Part shown: positions 56,201 through 64,000 of the stretch, piece after piece | Layout of the letters: the number at the start of each line of letters is the position of its first letter | Numbering within the stretch: position 1 is the stretch's first letter | From: Paralithodes platypus | Taxonomy: Eukaryota; Arthropoda; Malacostraca; Decapoda; Lithodidae | Length of the DNA: 64,000 bases | NCBI GenBank assembly: GCA_032716605.1 | Contig: CM064501.1 | Span: forward strand, 28,626,061-28,690,060 | Reading direction: 5' to 3' | Program-made: the position numbers and the translations under genes | The notes under the pieces: generated by a model | Seen by the model: the letters and a program-made list of their open reading frames with translations, nothing else | Told to the model about the DNA's origin: nothing | The model's database searches: none

Positions 56201-56860
56201 TTAATTTATTACATCATCATCGTCTACCTGTGAGATATTTGTACAGAGACCTCGGCAATGCCCACAGCCAGTGGAACAGTCCAGTCCATTCTTGCGGCAT
56301 GTACACTGCCTGGTACTACAACCTGACTTACATTTGCATCTGACTACCTCGAGCAAAGCTGTAGGAGCTGCAGGCCTATCCATTAGGACAGGCAGAAAGT
56401 TATTGCTTTGTTTGTACCAACCCCATTCTTCTGGTGACATAATTATCTGTTCTACCGATCCATTCTTGAACTTGAAGATAGACACAAAAACTGTGGTATT
56501 TTGCTGCAGATGATGAAGGCGGCCATACTTCGGGTTGCACAGGAGATGTGCTGCTGCCTACTTTCTGGTGGAAACGTTGGAATCGGAGGAAGTTCAGGAT
56601 GGCCTTTGTAGATTTCAACTAGTGCCTTTTCTCCAGCAGTAACCACATTTGCGGGTGTTAAAGTCTGGTTAGAGAACATGTGTGCTTGCTCCAGGAATAG
56701 CTTATTTGTGCTGATCAATTTCAGGCCTGCTTTCTTTCCAATGCCATATAGGGAAGATGTAGTGTCATAACCCAGCATGGCATGCACAAACAGAATATTG
56801 TCACAAACCTCTGGAGCAAGAGCTGTTCGCATCACTGCAATATTTCAGCATCTTGGGGCT
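56201..56860 (-). pseudogene. XPG-CXC element 2 nuclease gene, C-terminal part
   Basis: The first frame has MRTALAPEVCDNILFVHAML and GYDTTSSLYGIGKKAGLKLI. The latter aligns with the FEN1/XPG GxD block and the following helix-two-turn-helix. The frame then shifts twice (about 56640 and 56480) through QRFHQKVGSSTSPVQP and SPEEWGWYKQ to a complete CXC domain: CKCKSGCSTRQCTCRKNGLD, then CSTGCGHCRGLC. It ends at the stop at 56201. Just upstream, a TGA lies in frame near 56846. The gene is broken and lacks the central nuclease blocks. Confidence 0.82.
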
Positions 56861-57042
56861 TTCTTGTTACCAGAACGAGGTTCTGGCCTTTAATATACAC
56901 CCGGTGTTGATGGTATTACAAAGCCCAATTATAGGCTGAACACTCTAATACCCTGAGGATCATCTTACCAAAACGGTTAGAGATTAACGCAGGATTATGG
57001 GCTCTGCAGAGCGCTGATTGGCCCAACCCTGCTGATCCCCCT

Positions 57043-60000
57043 TCAGACCCAACCCTTCTCGTCCATATGCTTATCCAATTTTATCTTAAAGCTCCCTATA
57101 GTTTTTAATCCCACTATAGCACTTGGTAGTCCATTCCACCCATCTACAACTCTGTTACCAAACCAATATTTGCCTATATCTTTTCTGAAACGAAATTTAT
57201 CTAATTTGAAGCCATTGGTACGAGTTCTTTCGCTATCACTGAGCTTTAGTACATTTGTCATGTCCCCTTTGTTAATCCCACTAACCCACTTGAACACCTC
57301 TATCATATCCCCTCTAACTCTGCGTCTCTCTAATGAATGTAAGCATAATTTCTTCAACCTTTCTTTATACGGAAGATTTCTAATATTATGGATCATTTTT
57401 GTCATTCTACGTTGTACTCTCTCCAATGAATCTATGTCCATTCTGTAATAAGGACACCAAAATTGAACAGCATAATCCATATGGGGTCTCACTAATGACA
57501 AGTAAAGTTTTAAGATAACATCAGCAGTTCTGTTACTCACACTCCTAGAGATGAACCCGAGAATCCTGTTTGCCTTGTTTCGAACGCTTATACACTGTTG
57601 TCTAGGCTTCAAATCATTGCTAACAAACACACCTAGATCTTTCTCACAACTCGAGTTTTCTAATTCCATATTAGATAGTTTATATTTAACATTTGTATGC
57701 ATCTTCCCTATCTTTAATACCTTGCATTTGTCAATGTTAAACTTCATCTGCCAATTTACTGACCATTCATGTAAGGTATCTAGATCCCTTTGGAGGCACT
57801 CTATATCTCTATCTGAATCAATTGTTCTCCCCATTTTGGTATCGTCTGCAAATTTACTTATGCTACTAGTTATATCTAAATCAAGGTCATTTATGTATAT
57901 AACAAACAACAGAGGACCTAATACAGATCCCTGGGGGACACCACTTTTGACTGCTCCCCATTCTGACTTCGTACCATTTATGCTGACTCTCTGCTTCCTA
58001 CCAATTAGCCATGACCTAATCCATCCCAACAACGCCCTACCTATTCCATGCGCCTCAACCTTTCTCATCAATCTCTCATGGGGGACTCTGTCGAAAGCTT
58101 TACTGAAATCTAAATATATTATATCATATGACTTGTCATTATCTACTGCTTCATATGCCTCTGAGAAAAAACTAAGCAAATTAGTAAGGCAAGAACGTCC
58201 CTGAGTGAATCCATGCTGAGAAGAATTTATTAAATGAAATGTATCTAAGTGGTTTCTAATTTTACTAGCAATAATTGACTCTAGTAGCTTTCCTATGATT
58301 GATGTAAAACTAATGGGACGGTAATTGGATGCTATTGATTTGTCACCTTTTTTGAAGATCGGAACTACGTTTGCAAGCTTCCAAGCTTCTGGAACTATAC
58401 CTGTCTCCAATGACTTGTTAAATAAAAATGTTAATGGGTAACTTAACTCATCCCTACATTCTTTTAATACTCTAGCATATACCTCATCAGGACCAGGCGA
58501 TTTATGAGGTTTCAGTCTGTCAATTTCCTTAAGCACATCATTTCTACTTATAGTAATCGTACTTAACCTATTTTCTATACTATCGCTATATACCTTACGG
58601 ACTTCTGGAAACTGTGCCAAATTTTCATTAGTGAAAACGGAAAGAAATTGACTATTTAATGTACTGCACATTTCTAAATCATTTTCTGTCATTTCTCCTA
58701 TCGAAGTTTTAAGGGGACCAATTACATCTCTAACCTTGGATTTATATAGTTGGTAAAAAGCTTTAGGATTATTTTTTGAGTCATTGGCAACCTTAATTTC
58801 ATAATTTCTTTTTTCTTTCCTAATATCCTTTTTTACCTGTCTTGATAGATTCTGATAGTAAGCAAGTAGGTGAATTTCGCCTTTCCTAATTTGTCTATAT
58901 ATTCCTCTCTTTTGTCCTAGAAGATCTAATAGTCTATTATTCATCCATTTGGGTTGGTTCTGTGTTGATCTAAATTTTCTTTTGGGGATGTATTTATTTT
59001 GTGCATTGAATACTGACTCGATAAAATTATCGTATGTATCTACCAAGGTTGACGTCTCTTCCTGACTTAAGATGACAGGTGCCTGAGAAGGGGTACATTC
59101 ATTTGGACACCTGGATCGACTTAATTTTTTGACCATAGGGTCCGCTAATAGGGCTCTTCTTAACCCACCATAATTGCCTTTTCTGAAGTCAGGTATTAAT
59201 GTTGTATTCTCTTTGGTATTACCTTTCCATTGTATATTAAAATACACAGAATTGTGGTCACGATTTCCTAGGTGGTCCCCTATCTCTACATTATTTACCA
59301 TATGTTCATTGTTACTGAAAACTAAATCGAGAATATTATTACCTCTAGTCGGCGTATCTATGAATTGAAATAGAAAACAATCTTGTACTACCTCTATAAA
59401 CTCCTCAGAATCAGAGTCTCCTATTTGATGCTGCCAATCTATATTCGGAAAATTTAAATCCCCCATAATGCACACATTGCTAAATCTTGATGCCATTTTA
59501 ATTTCCTCCCATAATGACGTTCCGTCATTTCTACTCATATTTGGCGGTTTATACATAACTCCAATAACTATGGTCTCACTACCTTCGTTAACCTCTACCC
59601 AAACACTTTCATTATCGTTATTTAGTCTAATACCTGATTTAATACAGCTTTTTAATGTACTCCTGACAAACACTGCTATACCGCCACCCCTCTTACTTGT
59701 TCGGTCATATTTAAACAAACTATATCCTGGTATATCAAATTCTGCTAAAAAATGCCTGGTTTCTGTATGAATCCACGTTTCAGTTAGTGCTATTATATCA
59801 ATATTTTCTTTGCTAACAAGGGCTCTAAGTTCGTTCATTTTGTTACATAGACTCCTACAGTTTGTGTAATATACTCTCAATTTACTTCTTTTCTTTATAC
59901 CTAATTTACCTTTATTTCTAACTAAATTTCCATGTTCCGTTGCACCATCACTACTATCATTTGCAATATAGTCATCATTTTTAGCATGAGACTGAATATC

Positions 60001-60072
60001 CTTATCGCTTTCGCCTGACGCTAAAATTGTTCCATTTAACCTCTCATTTACACTCTCAATATTTCTGTTCAA
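57043..60072 (-). CDS. CR1-like ORF2: APE endonuclease and reverse transcriptase (intact)
   Basis: 1009 codons without a stop. Endonuclease: YYTNCRS (N71), LTETWI (E98), MGDLNFPNIDW (D205, N207), TRGNNILDLVF and RDHNSV (H273), all catalytic positions present. RT: KSPGPDEV (525-531), NYRPISFTS, QHGFTQGRSCL, IIYLDFSKAFD (D655), GVPQGSVLGP (711-720) and KFADDTK (D743, D744), then the thumb and the C-terminal WNGLPS motif. The endonuclease nicks the target and the RT copies the RNA there. There is no ATG at the annotated start: the frame opens on TTG overlapping the ORF1 stop (TTGA), so translation may depend on termination-reinitiation, or may start further inside. The FADDTK box and the ORF1 esterase place it in the CR1 group. 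The only LINE ORF2 in the window without damage. Confidence 0.92.
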   Translation of the reverse strand: MNRNIESVNERLNGTILASGESDKDIQSHAKNDDYIANDSSDGATEHGNLVRNKGKLGIKKRSKLRVYYTNCRSLCNKMNELRALVSKENIDIIALTETWIHTETRHFLAEFDIPGYSLFKYDRTSKRGGGIAVFVRSTLKSCIKSGIRLNNDNESVWVEVNEGSETIVIGVMYKPPNMSRNDGTSLWEEIKMASRFSNVCIMGDLNFPNIDWQHQIGDSDSEEFIEVVQDCFLFQFIDTPTRGNNILDLVFSNNEHMVNNVEIGDHLGNRDHNSVYFNIQWKGNTKENTTLIPDFRKGNYGGLRRALLADPMVKKLSRSRCPNECTPSQAPVILSQEETSTLVDTYDNFIESVFNAQNKYIPKRKFRSTQNQPKWMNNRLLDLLGQKRGIYRQIRKGEIHLLAYYQNLSRQVKKDIRKEKRNYEIKVANDSKNNPKAFYQLYKSKVRDVIGPLKTSIGEMTENDLEMCSTLNSQFLSVFTNENLAQFPEVRKVYSDSIENRLSTITISRNDVLKEIDRLKPHKSPGPDEVYARVLKECRDELSYPLTFLFNKSLETGIVPEAWKLANVVPIFKKGDKSIASNYRPISFTSIIGKLLESIIASKIRNHLDTFHLINSSQHGFTQGRSCLTNLLSFFSEAYEAVDNDKSYDIIYLDFSKAFDRVPHERLMRKVEAHGIGRALLGWIRSWLIGRKQRVSINGTKSEWGAVKSGVPQGSVLGPLLFVIYINDLDLDITSSISKFADDTKMGRTIDSDRDIECLQRDLDTLHEWSVNWQMKFNIDKCKVLKIGKMHTNVKYKLSNMELENSSCEKDLGVFVSNDLKPRQQCISVRNKANRILGFISRSVSNRTADVILKLYLSLVRPHMDYAVQFWCPYYRMDIDSLERVQRRMTKMIHNIRNLPYKERLKKLCLHSLERRRVRGDMIEVFKWVSGINKGDMTNVLKLSDSERTRTNGFKLDKFRFRKDIGKYWFGNRVVDGWNGLPSAIVGLKTIGSFKIKLDKHMDEKGWV

Positions 60073-60600
60073 AACCCCACAACCACCCTATCTAAAGAAC
60101 TAGCTAATGTAGAAACCCCTAACCGTGAAAGATGAACCCCATCCCTTGCGTACATCCCATCTCTCCCATAGAAACTATCCCAGTTATCAATGAATGGTAT
60201 TGTTTTTTCTTTGCAATATTTCTCCAAACGGCAATTGACACCAATCGCCCTGGATGTCCATTCCTTGGGAACTCCTCTTCTGGGTAGGATACAATGTACT
60301 ACAGGGATCCCTCCCTTCATCCTAACCTTATCTAACACATCCCGATACTGCTGCAGCAGTTCCTCACTTCTACCCTTACCAACATCGTTACTCCCGGCAC
60401 TGAGACAGATAATGGGGTTATCTCCACTATCTTCCAAGATGTGGTCCATCTTCTCTAAAACCCTCCCAACTCCATGGCCAGGCAGACAGACAACCTTCCT
60501 AAGTTTAGTGTGGGTAGCCCTAACTAAATGTCTTACCATGGAGTCGTCCACAATCGACACAGACTTACCTTCTCGGGACACAGACTTACCTTTCCCTCGG
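60069..60600 (-). CDS. CR1-like ORF1, SGNH esterase domain
   Basis: About 170 codons ending at the stop 60071-60069. SGNH hydrolase blocks: VDDSMVRHL (block I; the nucleophile Ser14 is kept but the usual GDS reads DDS), LSAGSNDVG (block III, N65) and ARDGVHLSRLG (block V, D147 and H150). An esterase in ORF1 is established for CR1-group LINEs. Its role in retrotransposition is unclear; lipid or membrane interaction has been suggested. The frame continues upstream through the GGT repeat (as a proline run) and is out of phase with the N-terminal ORF1 part at 60586-61179. Confidence 0.85.
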
Positions 60601-61179
60601 GAGGATGCAGCAGCTGCAGTTGGAGAACCCCCGGTGGTGGCAGAAGCTCCCTTTGGTGGTGGTGGTGGTGGTGGTGGTGGGGGTGGTGGTGGTGGTAGGT
60701 AGCACAGCGTCAGCGGTTGGAGCTGAGTCGGCGGCAGGCACTTCGTCTAACCCACCCTTATCCTGACTATCTTTTCCCTCACATTCGTCTCGCAAAGGAG
60801 AGAATGTATTTGTCACACTCATAGCTATTCTACTATCCTGCTTCTTGAGTGTGACTTTCCCACCCGTATTTTTAACAACCTGCCATGAATACAATTTTTC
60901 ATCAACTTCCTCCCTTTTCCCCTTACTCGACTTAATTTCCTCTTGGCTAAGCCTGAAAGCTAGATTTTCGTCTTTAATAAAATCCACTTCCCTCTGAAGT
61001 TTAATATTAACCTCCCTTAGAGCCAAGACCTCTTCCTTCACCACAACCATCTCTTCCCTTACCTGGAGAATAAGATGATGCAGTTCAGTAAAGGACTCGC
61101 ACTCCATACCTGACATGATCCCAAAAAGCTTAGCGAGGAGCAAACAACTAAGTACAGAAAACAAAAACAAATAAGTCAA
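60586..61179 (-). CDS. CR1-like ORF1, N-terminal coiled-coil part
   Basis: Up to 197 codons. The likely start is an internal Met (MSGMECESF) rather than the first hydrophobic stretch. Residues about 35-95 form a coiled coil (EEMVVVKEEVLALREVNIKL), typical of LINE ORF1 proteins that trimerise and bind RNA. The frame then reads a threonine run over the (ACC)n repeat and ends at CILPRER. The esterase domain lies in the neighbouring frame after the repeat, so the original protein was probably coiled coil, proline-rich linker and esterase. A one-base-type change in or next to the repeat breaks it, or it could be a sequencing error. Confidence 0.75.
   Translation of the reverse strand: MTYLFLFSVLSCLLLAKLFGIMSGMECESFTELHHLILQVREEMVVVKEEVLALREVNIKLQREVDFIKDENLAFRLSQEEIKSSKGKREEVDEKLYSWQVVKNTGGKVTLKKQDSRIAMSVTNTFSPLRDECEGKDSQDKGGLDEVPAADSAPTADAVLPTTTTTPTTTTTTTTKGSFCHHRGFSNCSCCILPRER
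60657..60697 (+). repeat. (GGT)n microsatellite
   Basis: A run of GGT units with one GGG interruption, within ORF1 of the CR1-like LINE, at the point where the reading frame changes. Confidence 0.9.
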
Positions 61180-61317
61180 CTAACAGCTAAAAACTGAGCT
61201 AAAACACTTTTATATATACACAAGTGCACTGCCTCCAAACGCAGGTAGGTGCGTATGGTCACTGGGTCACGAGCAGGTGGTCCGGGCAGGAACTCAGATT
61301 AACACAACCTCCTCCTG

Positions 61318-64000
61318 TCACTGACTGACCTGGCATATGTCGGCATACGTAGCACCCCAATTCCAGCTTATTCTATGGAGCATTGCACCACCATCCAGTA
61401 AGTATTGTACATCACCTGATGGAGTCGGTAAGTCAGGGGGCATTAACTTCCACAGGGCATCAGCCAGTGAAGACTTAGTTGCAAGTCTTGGGGTTTTCCC
61501 GTTCTCAAAGAGTGCAGGAGGATAACTGCACAACTCGTATTCAAAAACTTCAGCAAGATTGTCGTTCTGTGTGCCTGCAGTTAATAGTCTTTGGAATAGG
61601 AGCTGTGGATCGATGTTGATGACATCTCCTTTGATTTTCACTGCATTGCTGTTACTAGGAGGGATCACTTGTTCTTTCTTTTTTAATGTATGTTGTTCAA
61701 CGGTTTTACCAATCATGTTCTGAAGAACTTTCGTGCCAACTTCTGATGCTTGATCGACATTGACAGATTCATCTGCAGTCACTCCAGTAACCAGGTTGTA
61801 CAGTTCAAGATTGTCGGTGAATGGATTCCTTGAAGACAAGAAGGCAACCATTGTGTGAGTGCCTGACGAATCTTTTGCCATTCTGGTTGCAGATGTGTCC
61901 TTGTGTTGTTCGCTAGTTTCATAGCTGACTCCAGACAATTCTTGCATTGCTAAGTTTATCTCAGATGTTATGCCGCTTGAGAGTAGCCACATGAGACGCT
62001 GGGTCTCACCCATGCCTCCCCCACGAGTCAGGCCACCTGTCGTCTTCAAGGAGCGCATTAGGACCTGTTCAATGATGAGATCAGTTGAAAGTCCTCCCCA
62101 GAACCTATCTGATCTCCTGATCACGTGATATCCTTGCAAGAAATGTTGATACACTTCAGGGTGTTTCTCCTCCAGTTGATCTTGATCCATGTTTTGCAGA
62201 TATAAATGGAGTGATTTGGTGTAATGGTTGTGACCAGAAGCTGCAAGGAAGGGCAACATTTTTCTCATCACGGTAAGATGCATCTTCCAATTTCCTGTTC
62301 GTTCAGCCCTTATGAATACTTCGAGAATAGTTATCATCGCTAGATATTGGAGCCAAAGCTTGGAGGTACGTGATTTCTTCAATTCATCTTTGGCAAGGTC
62401 AAGCTGTTCACCAATCTGTTCCATTGTAGGGGACTTTTCTACGTCTTCCACAGTCATTGTTGCCACTCATGAGGTCATCATAGATGTGTTGGACATCTTT
62501 CAGGATATCTGGAAGAGTTTGATCTCCTTCATCTGCACTGGTTCCACATTCATCAGTAGCTGTGCATGTCTGATCATCATCTAGGATATCCACATCCTGT
62601 ATTGTCTTTGGCAACTCAAATCCAAAGACCTTTGCTACTAGGAGTATGTGGAGGGCAGCACAAACTAGAAAATGCCCTCGGACAGCTCTTGCAATTGCCT
62701 TGCCAATGAGGATGTGTGACACAGCATTACCAGCATAGACAACTTCCAGAAGTTCCTGAAGCCCAGAACCAGACATTATGTCGCCAATTGCTCCAAGATA
62801 GCTCATCTGAGTATGAAACCCTCCAAGGTGCAACCCGACAAACCTGATAATGCTGTCTTCTGCACTTTTCTCTTGTATTACAAGAGTTTTGAACCATAAC
62901 GGTTGATCAAATGTGAGTACTGGAGTAGCACCATAACGTGCAGCTTGTTCACTCACATACAAGTCATCATGGTAGAATATATGCAGGTTCTGTCACCAGG
63001 CTCTATGTCTAGCATGGGCATTGGGCAAGAATACCATGGAAGACTTGCCTGGATGGATGCCTACATTGTTGAGAATCTGCATCATACCAGACACTGGAGG
63101 CCTTTGTGATTTGATGCTGAGTGATATATCCCAAAGTAGGTCGATCCTAGTCAGGTACTCTGTGTCATACTCTACTAACTTGTCATACTTCATTGGATAA
63201 TGAACTTCAGCCACACAAAGTGATGGATGTTGATTCGACCAATGGAATAAATATCTTTGTTGGTAACTTCAATGCGTGGGACTGATGTTGACCTGGATAT
63301 AGCAGGTATCACAGTGGCCATTATACCCATCCCATAAAAAGTGTTGTGATCATCAATGGTTCGCAGATTGTGGTCAACGTTGGCTGCAATGTATTGCACA
63401 AAGTTGTTAGTTTTGTCTGGAATCTTTGTGCCTTCACTGATAGCTGCACTGCGTTCAAACCTGGAGACTTCCTTTTAGCTGCATGTGAAGCCTAGTTTGT
63501 GGAGTGTATTTATTAGGTGTTTTGAGCCAAAATGATGGTGCAGCTGAATGCCAAGTCCAAGCTGTAAAGGGGATAGTAAACCACGACGCCGAGTGGCCTG
63601 CACCATTGCCTGTCCAATTGATGCTACCTTCATTTTGCTGTCAACACCAGTGAAAAGTTCACCCAGAAAACACTGAAGGAATTTGGGTAAAAATTCACAA
63701 GCCTCTTCTACGGAGTTCATTTCAGCACAAGTGGGATACATATCAGACTGCTGTTGAATAATTTTTATGTTGTTTTTCAAGAGTGTTGCAGCAGTTGAAA
63801 GAATTCGCTCTTTTTCTTGCTGAGTTTTCGTTGTCTTTGGCTGAGAATGAAACTCCTGCAGGATACTTGTTGTATTTTTCCACATTGTGACGACATTTGG
63901 CTTACCGTTCATGTTTGTGATTATAACCTTGTCTCCAAATTTCTTCTGTATTTGTTCTTTCATGTAGGTATGACTGTATGGCGGAACATCAGAGTCTGAA
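61318..64000 (-). pseudogene. XPG-CXC element 2 nuclease gene, N-terminal and middle part
   Basis: The sequence enters the window in frame with SDVPPYSHTYMKEQI, then NMNGKPNVVTMW, LQLGLGIQLHHHFGSKHLI, LHKLGFTCS, an in-frame TAG (63477), VQYIAANVDHN, FYGMGIMA, and YGATPVLTFDQPLW. It continues with GLHLGGFHTQMSYLGAIGDI, YAGNAVSHILIGKAIARAVR and finally YLLDGGAMLHRI. The last is equivalent to the FIDG first acidic block of element 1. Homology stops there at the CR1 insertion. Frame changes lie near 63477, 63200, 62980 and 62440. About 200 codons with the VFD, EEAD and DTDVL blocks are missing, so the nuclease cannot be active. The middle domain is far better conserved in form than in element 1. 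Confidence 0.8.

Larger units (their letters stand above)
56865..61317 (-). mobile_element. CR1-like LINE, nearly full length
   Basis: About 4.45 kb. Minus strand: 5' leader (61180-61317), ORF1 (61179-60069, one frameshift), ORF2 (60072-57043, intact) and a 3' region of about 180 bp ending near CCAGAACCTCGTTCTGG, a small hairpin. No poly-A, in keeping with CR1-type elements. It interrupts the nuclease gene of XPG-CXC element 2. Exact junctions are uncertain by about 10 bp because host sequence between the two gene halves is missing. Confidence 0.85.
55599..64000 (-). mobile_element. XPG-CXC element 2, split by a CR1-like LINE, cut by the window end
   Basis: A divergent relative of 30622-34295. 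Coding pieces: N-terminal and middle part 61318-64000, C-terminal part 56201-56860. The left end probably lies near 55599 (TAGTCCGGGG, compare TAGTGGG of element 1), since 55740-55800 echoes element 1 TIR phrases (TAATTTGCATAAA, ATGG.CGCCA). The right end and its inverted repeat would lie beyond 64000. It lies in an intron of the sulfotransferase in antisense. Boundaries are tentative. Confidence 0.65.

Noticed and set aside
1..64000. tRNA or rRNA genes
   Set aside because: No cloverleaf with A and B boxes or rRNA segment was recognised by eye; a tRNAscan run would settle it.

Overview
This is a window of a repeat-saturated animal genome. Coding blocks carry introns, and there are long microsatellites, nested LINE and LTR retrotransposons and many TTAA-flanked MITEs. 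Five AACCT units (the arthropod telomere unit) and the mix of CR1-like and Jockey-like LINEs suggest an arthropod, most likely a decapod crustacean; that assignment is inference. I recognise one host gene, a cytosolic sulfotransferase on the + strand with four exons visible (43980-44147, 48367-48512, 54638-54842, 55182-55308). Its 3' part is missing, and a large mobile element starts in the intron after exon 4.

1-22 kb is a nest of LTR retrotransposons. A minus-strand Gypsy-type element has RT pieces at 3929-4101 and 5307-6700 and gag pieces at 6779-7326 and 15360-15690. It is interrupted by a complete 8 kb plus-strand LTR element (7327-15359, with matching LTRs and a GTTG target duplication). 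Its RT is also interrupted by a TTAA-type MITE (4102-5306) that carries a second TTAA element (4516-5236). Another copy of the LTR family enters at the left edge (gag 1-812, LTR 1058-2911). A solo LTR (16568-18882, ATAC duplication) holds a further MITE.

22-43 kb holds two copies of one CR1-like LINE (22591-26960 minus, 38137-41540 plus), Jockey-like LINE-B fragments, another LINE (34590-37065 minus), several MITEs, and the most interesting object, a 3.7 kb element at 30622-34295. It has terminal inverted repeats of about 310 bp and one long minus-strand gene. The predicted protein has paired CxxC...HxxC modules, an XPG/FEN1-like nuclease domain with all five acidic blocks in order, and a C-terminal tesmin/TSO1-type CXC cysteine motif that is frameshifted. 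I see no DDE transposase.

43-64 kb contains the sulfotransferase exons in introns filled with foldback MITEs, LINE-B and minisatellites. A second, divergent XPG-CXC element follows (55599 to the window end, minus strand). A nearly full-length CR1-like LINE (56865-61317) sits inside it where the catalytic centre should be. The LINE's ORF2 is an uninterrupted 1009 codons. Its ORF1 (coiled coil plus SGNH esterase) is broken by a frameshift in a trinucleotide repeat.

The nests give a relative chronology: Gypsy, then MITE-A, then MITE-B; LINE-A, then MITE-C or LINE-B; XPG-CXC element 2, then CR1. At three MITE insertions in coding sequence (4102-5306, 35883-36370, 38180-38603), removing the insert and one TTAA restores the disrupted sequence.
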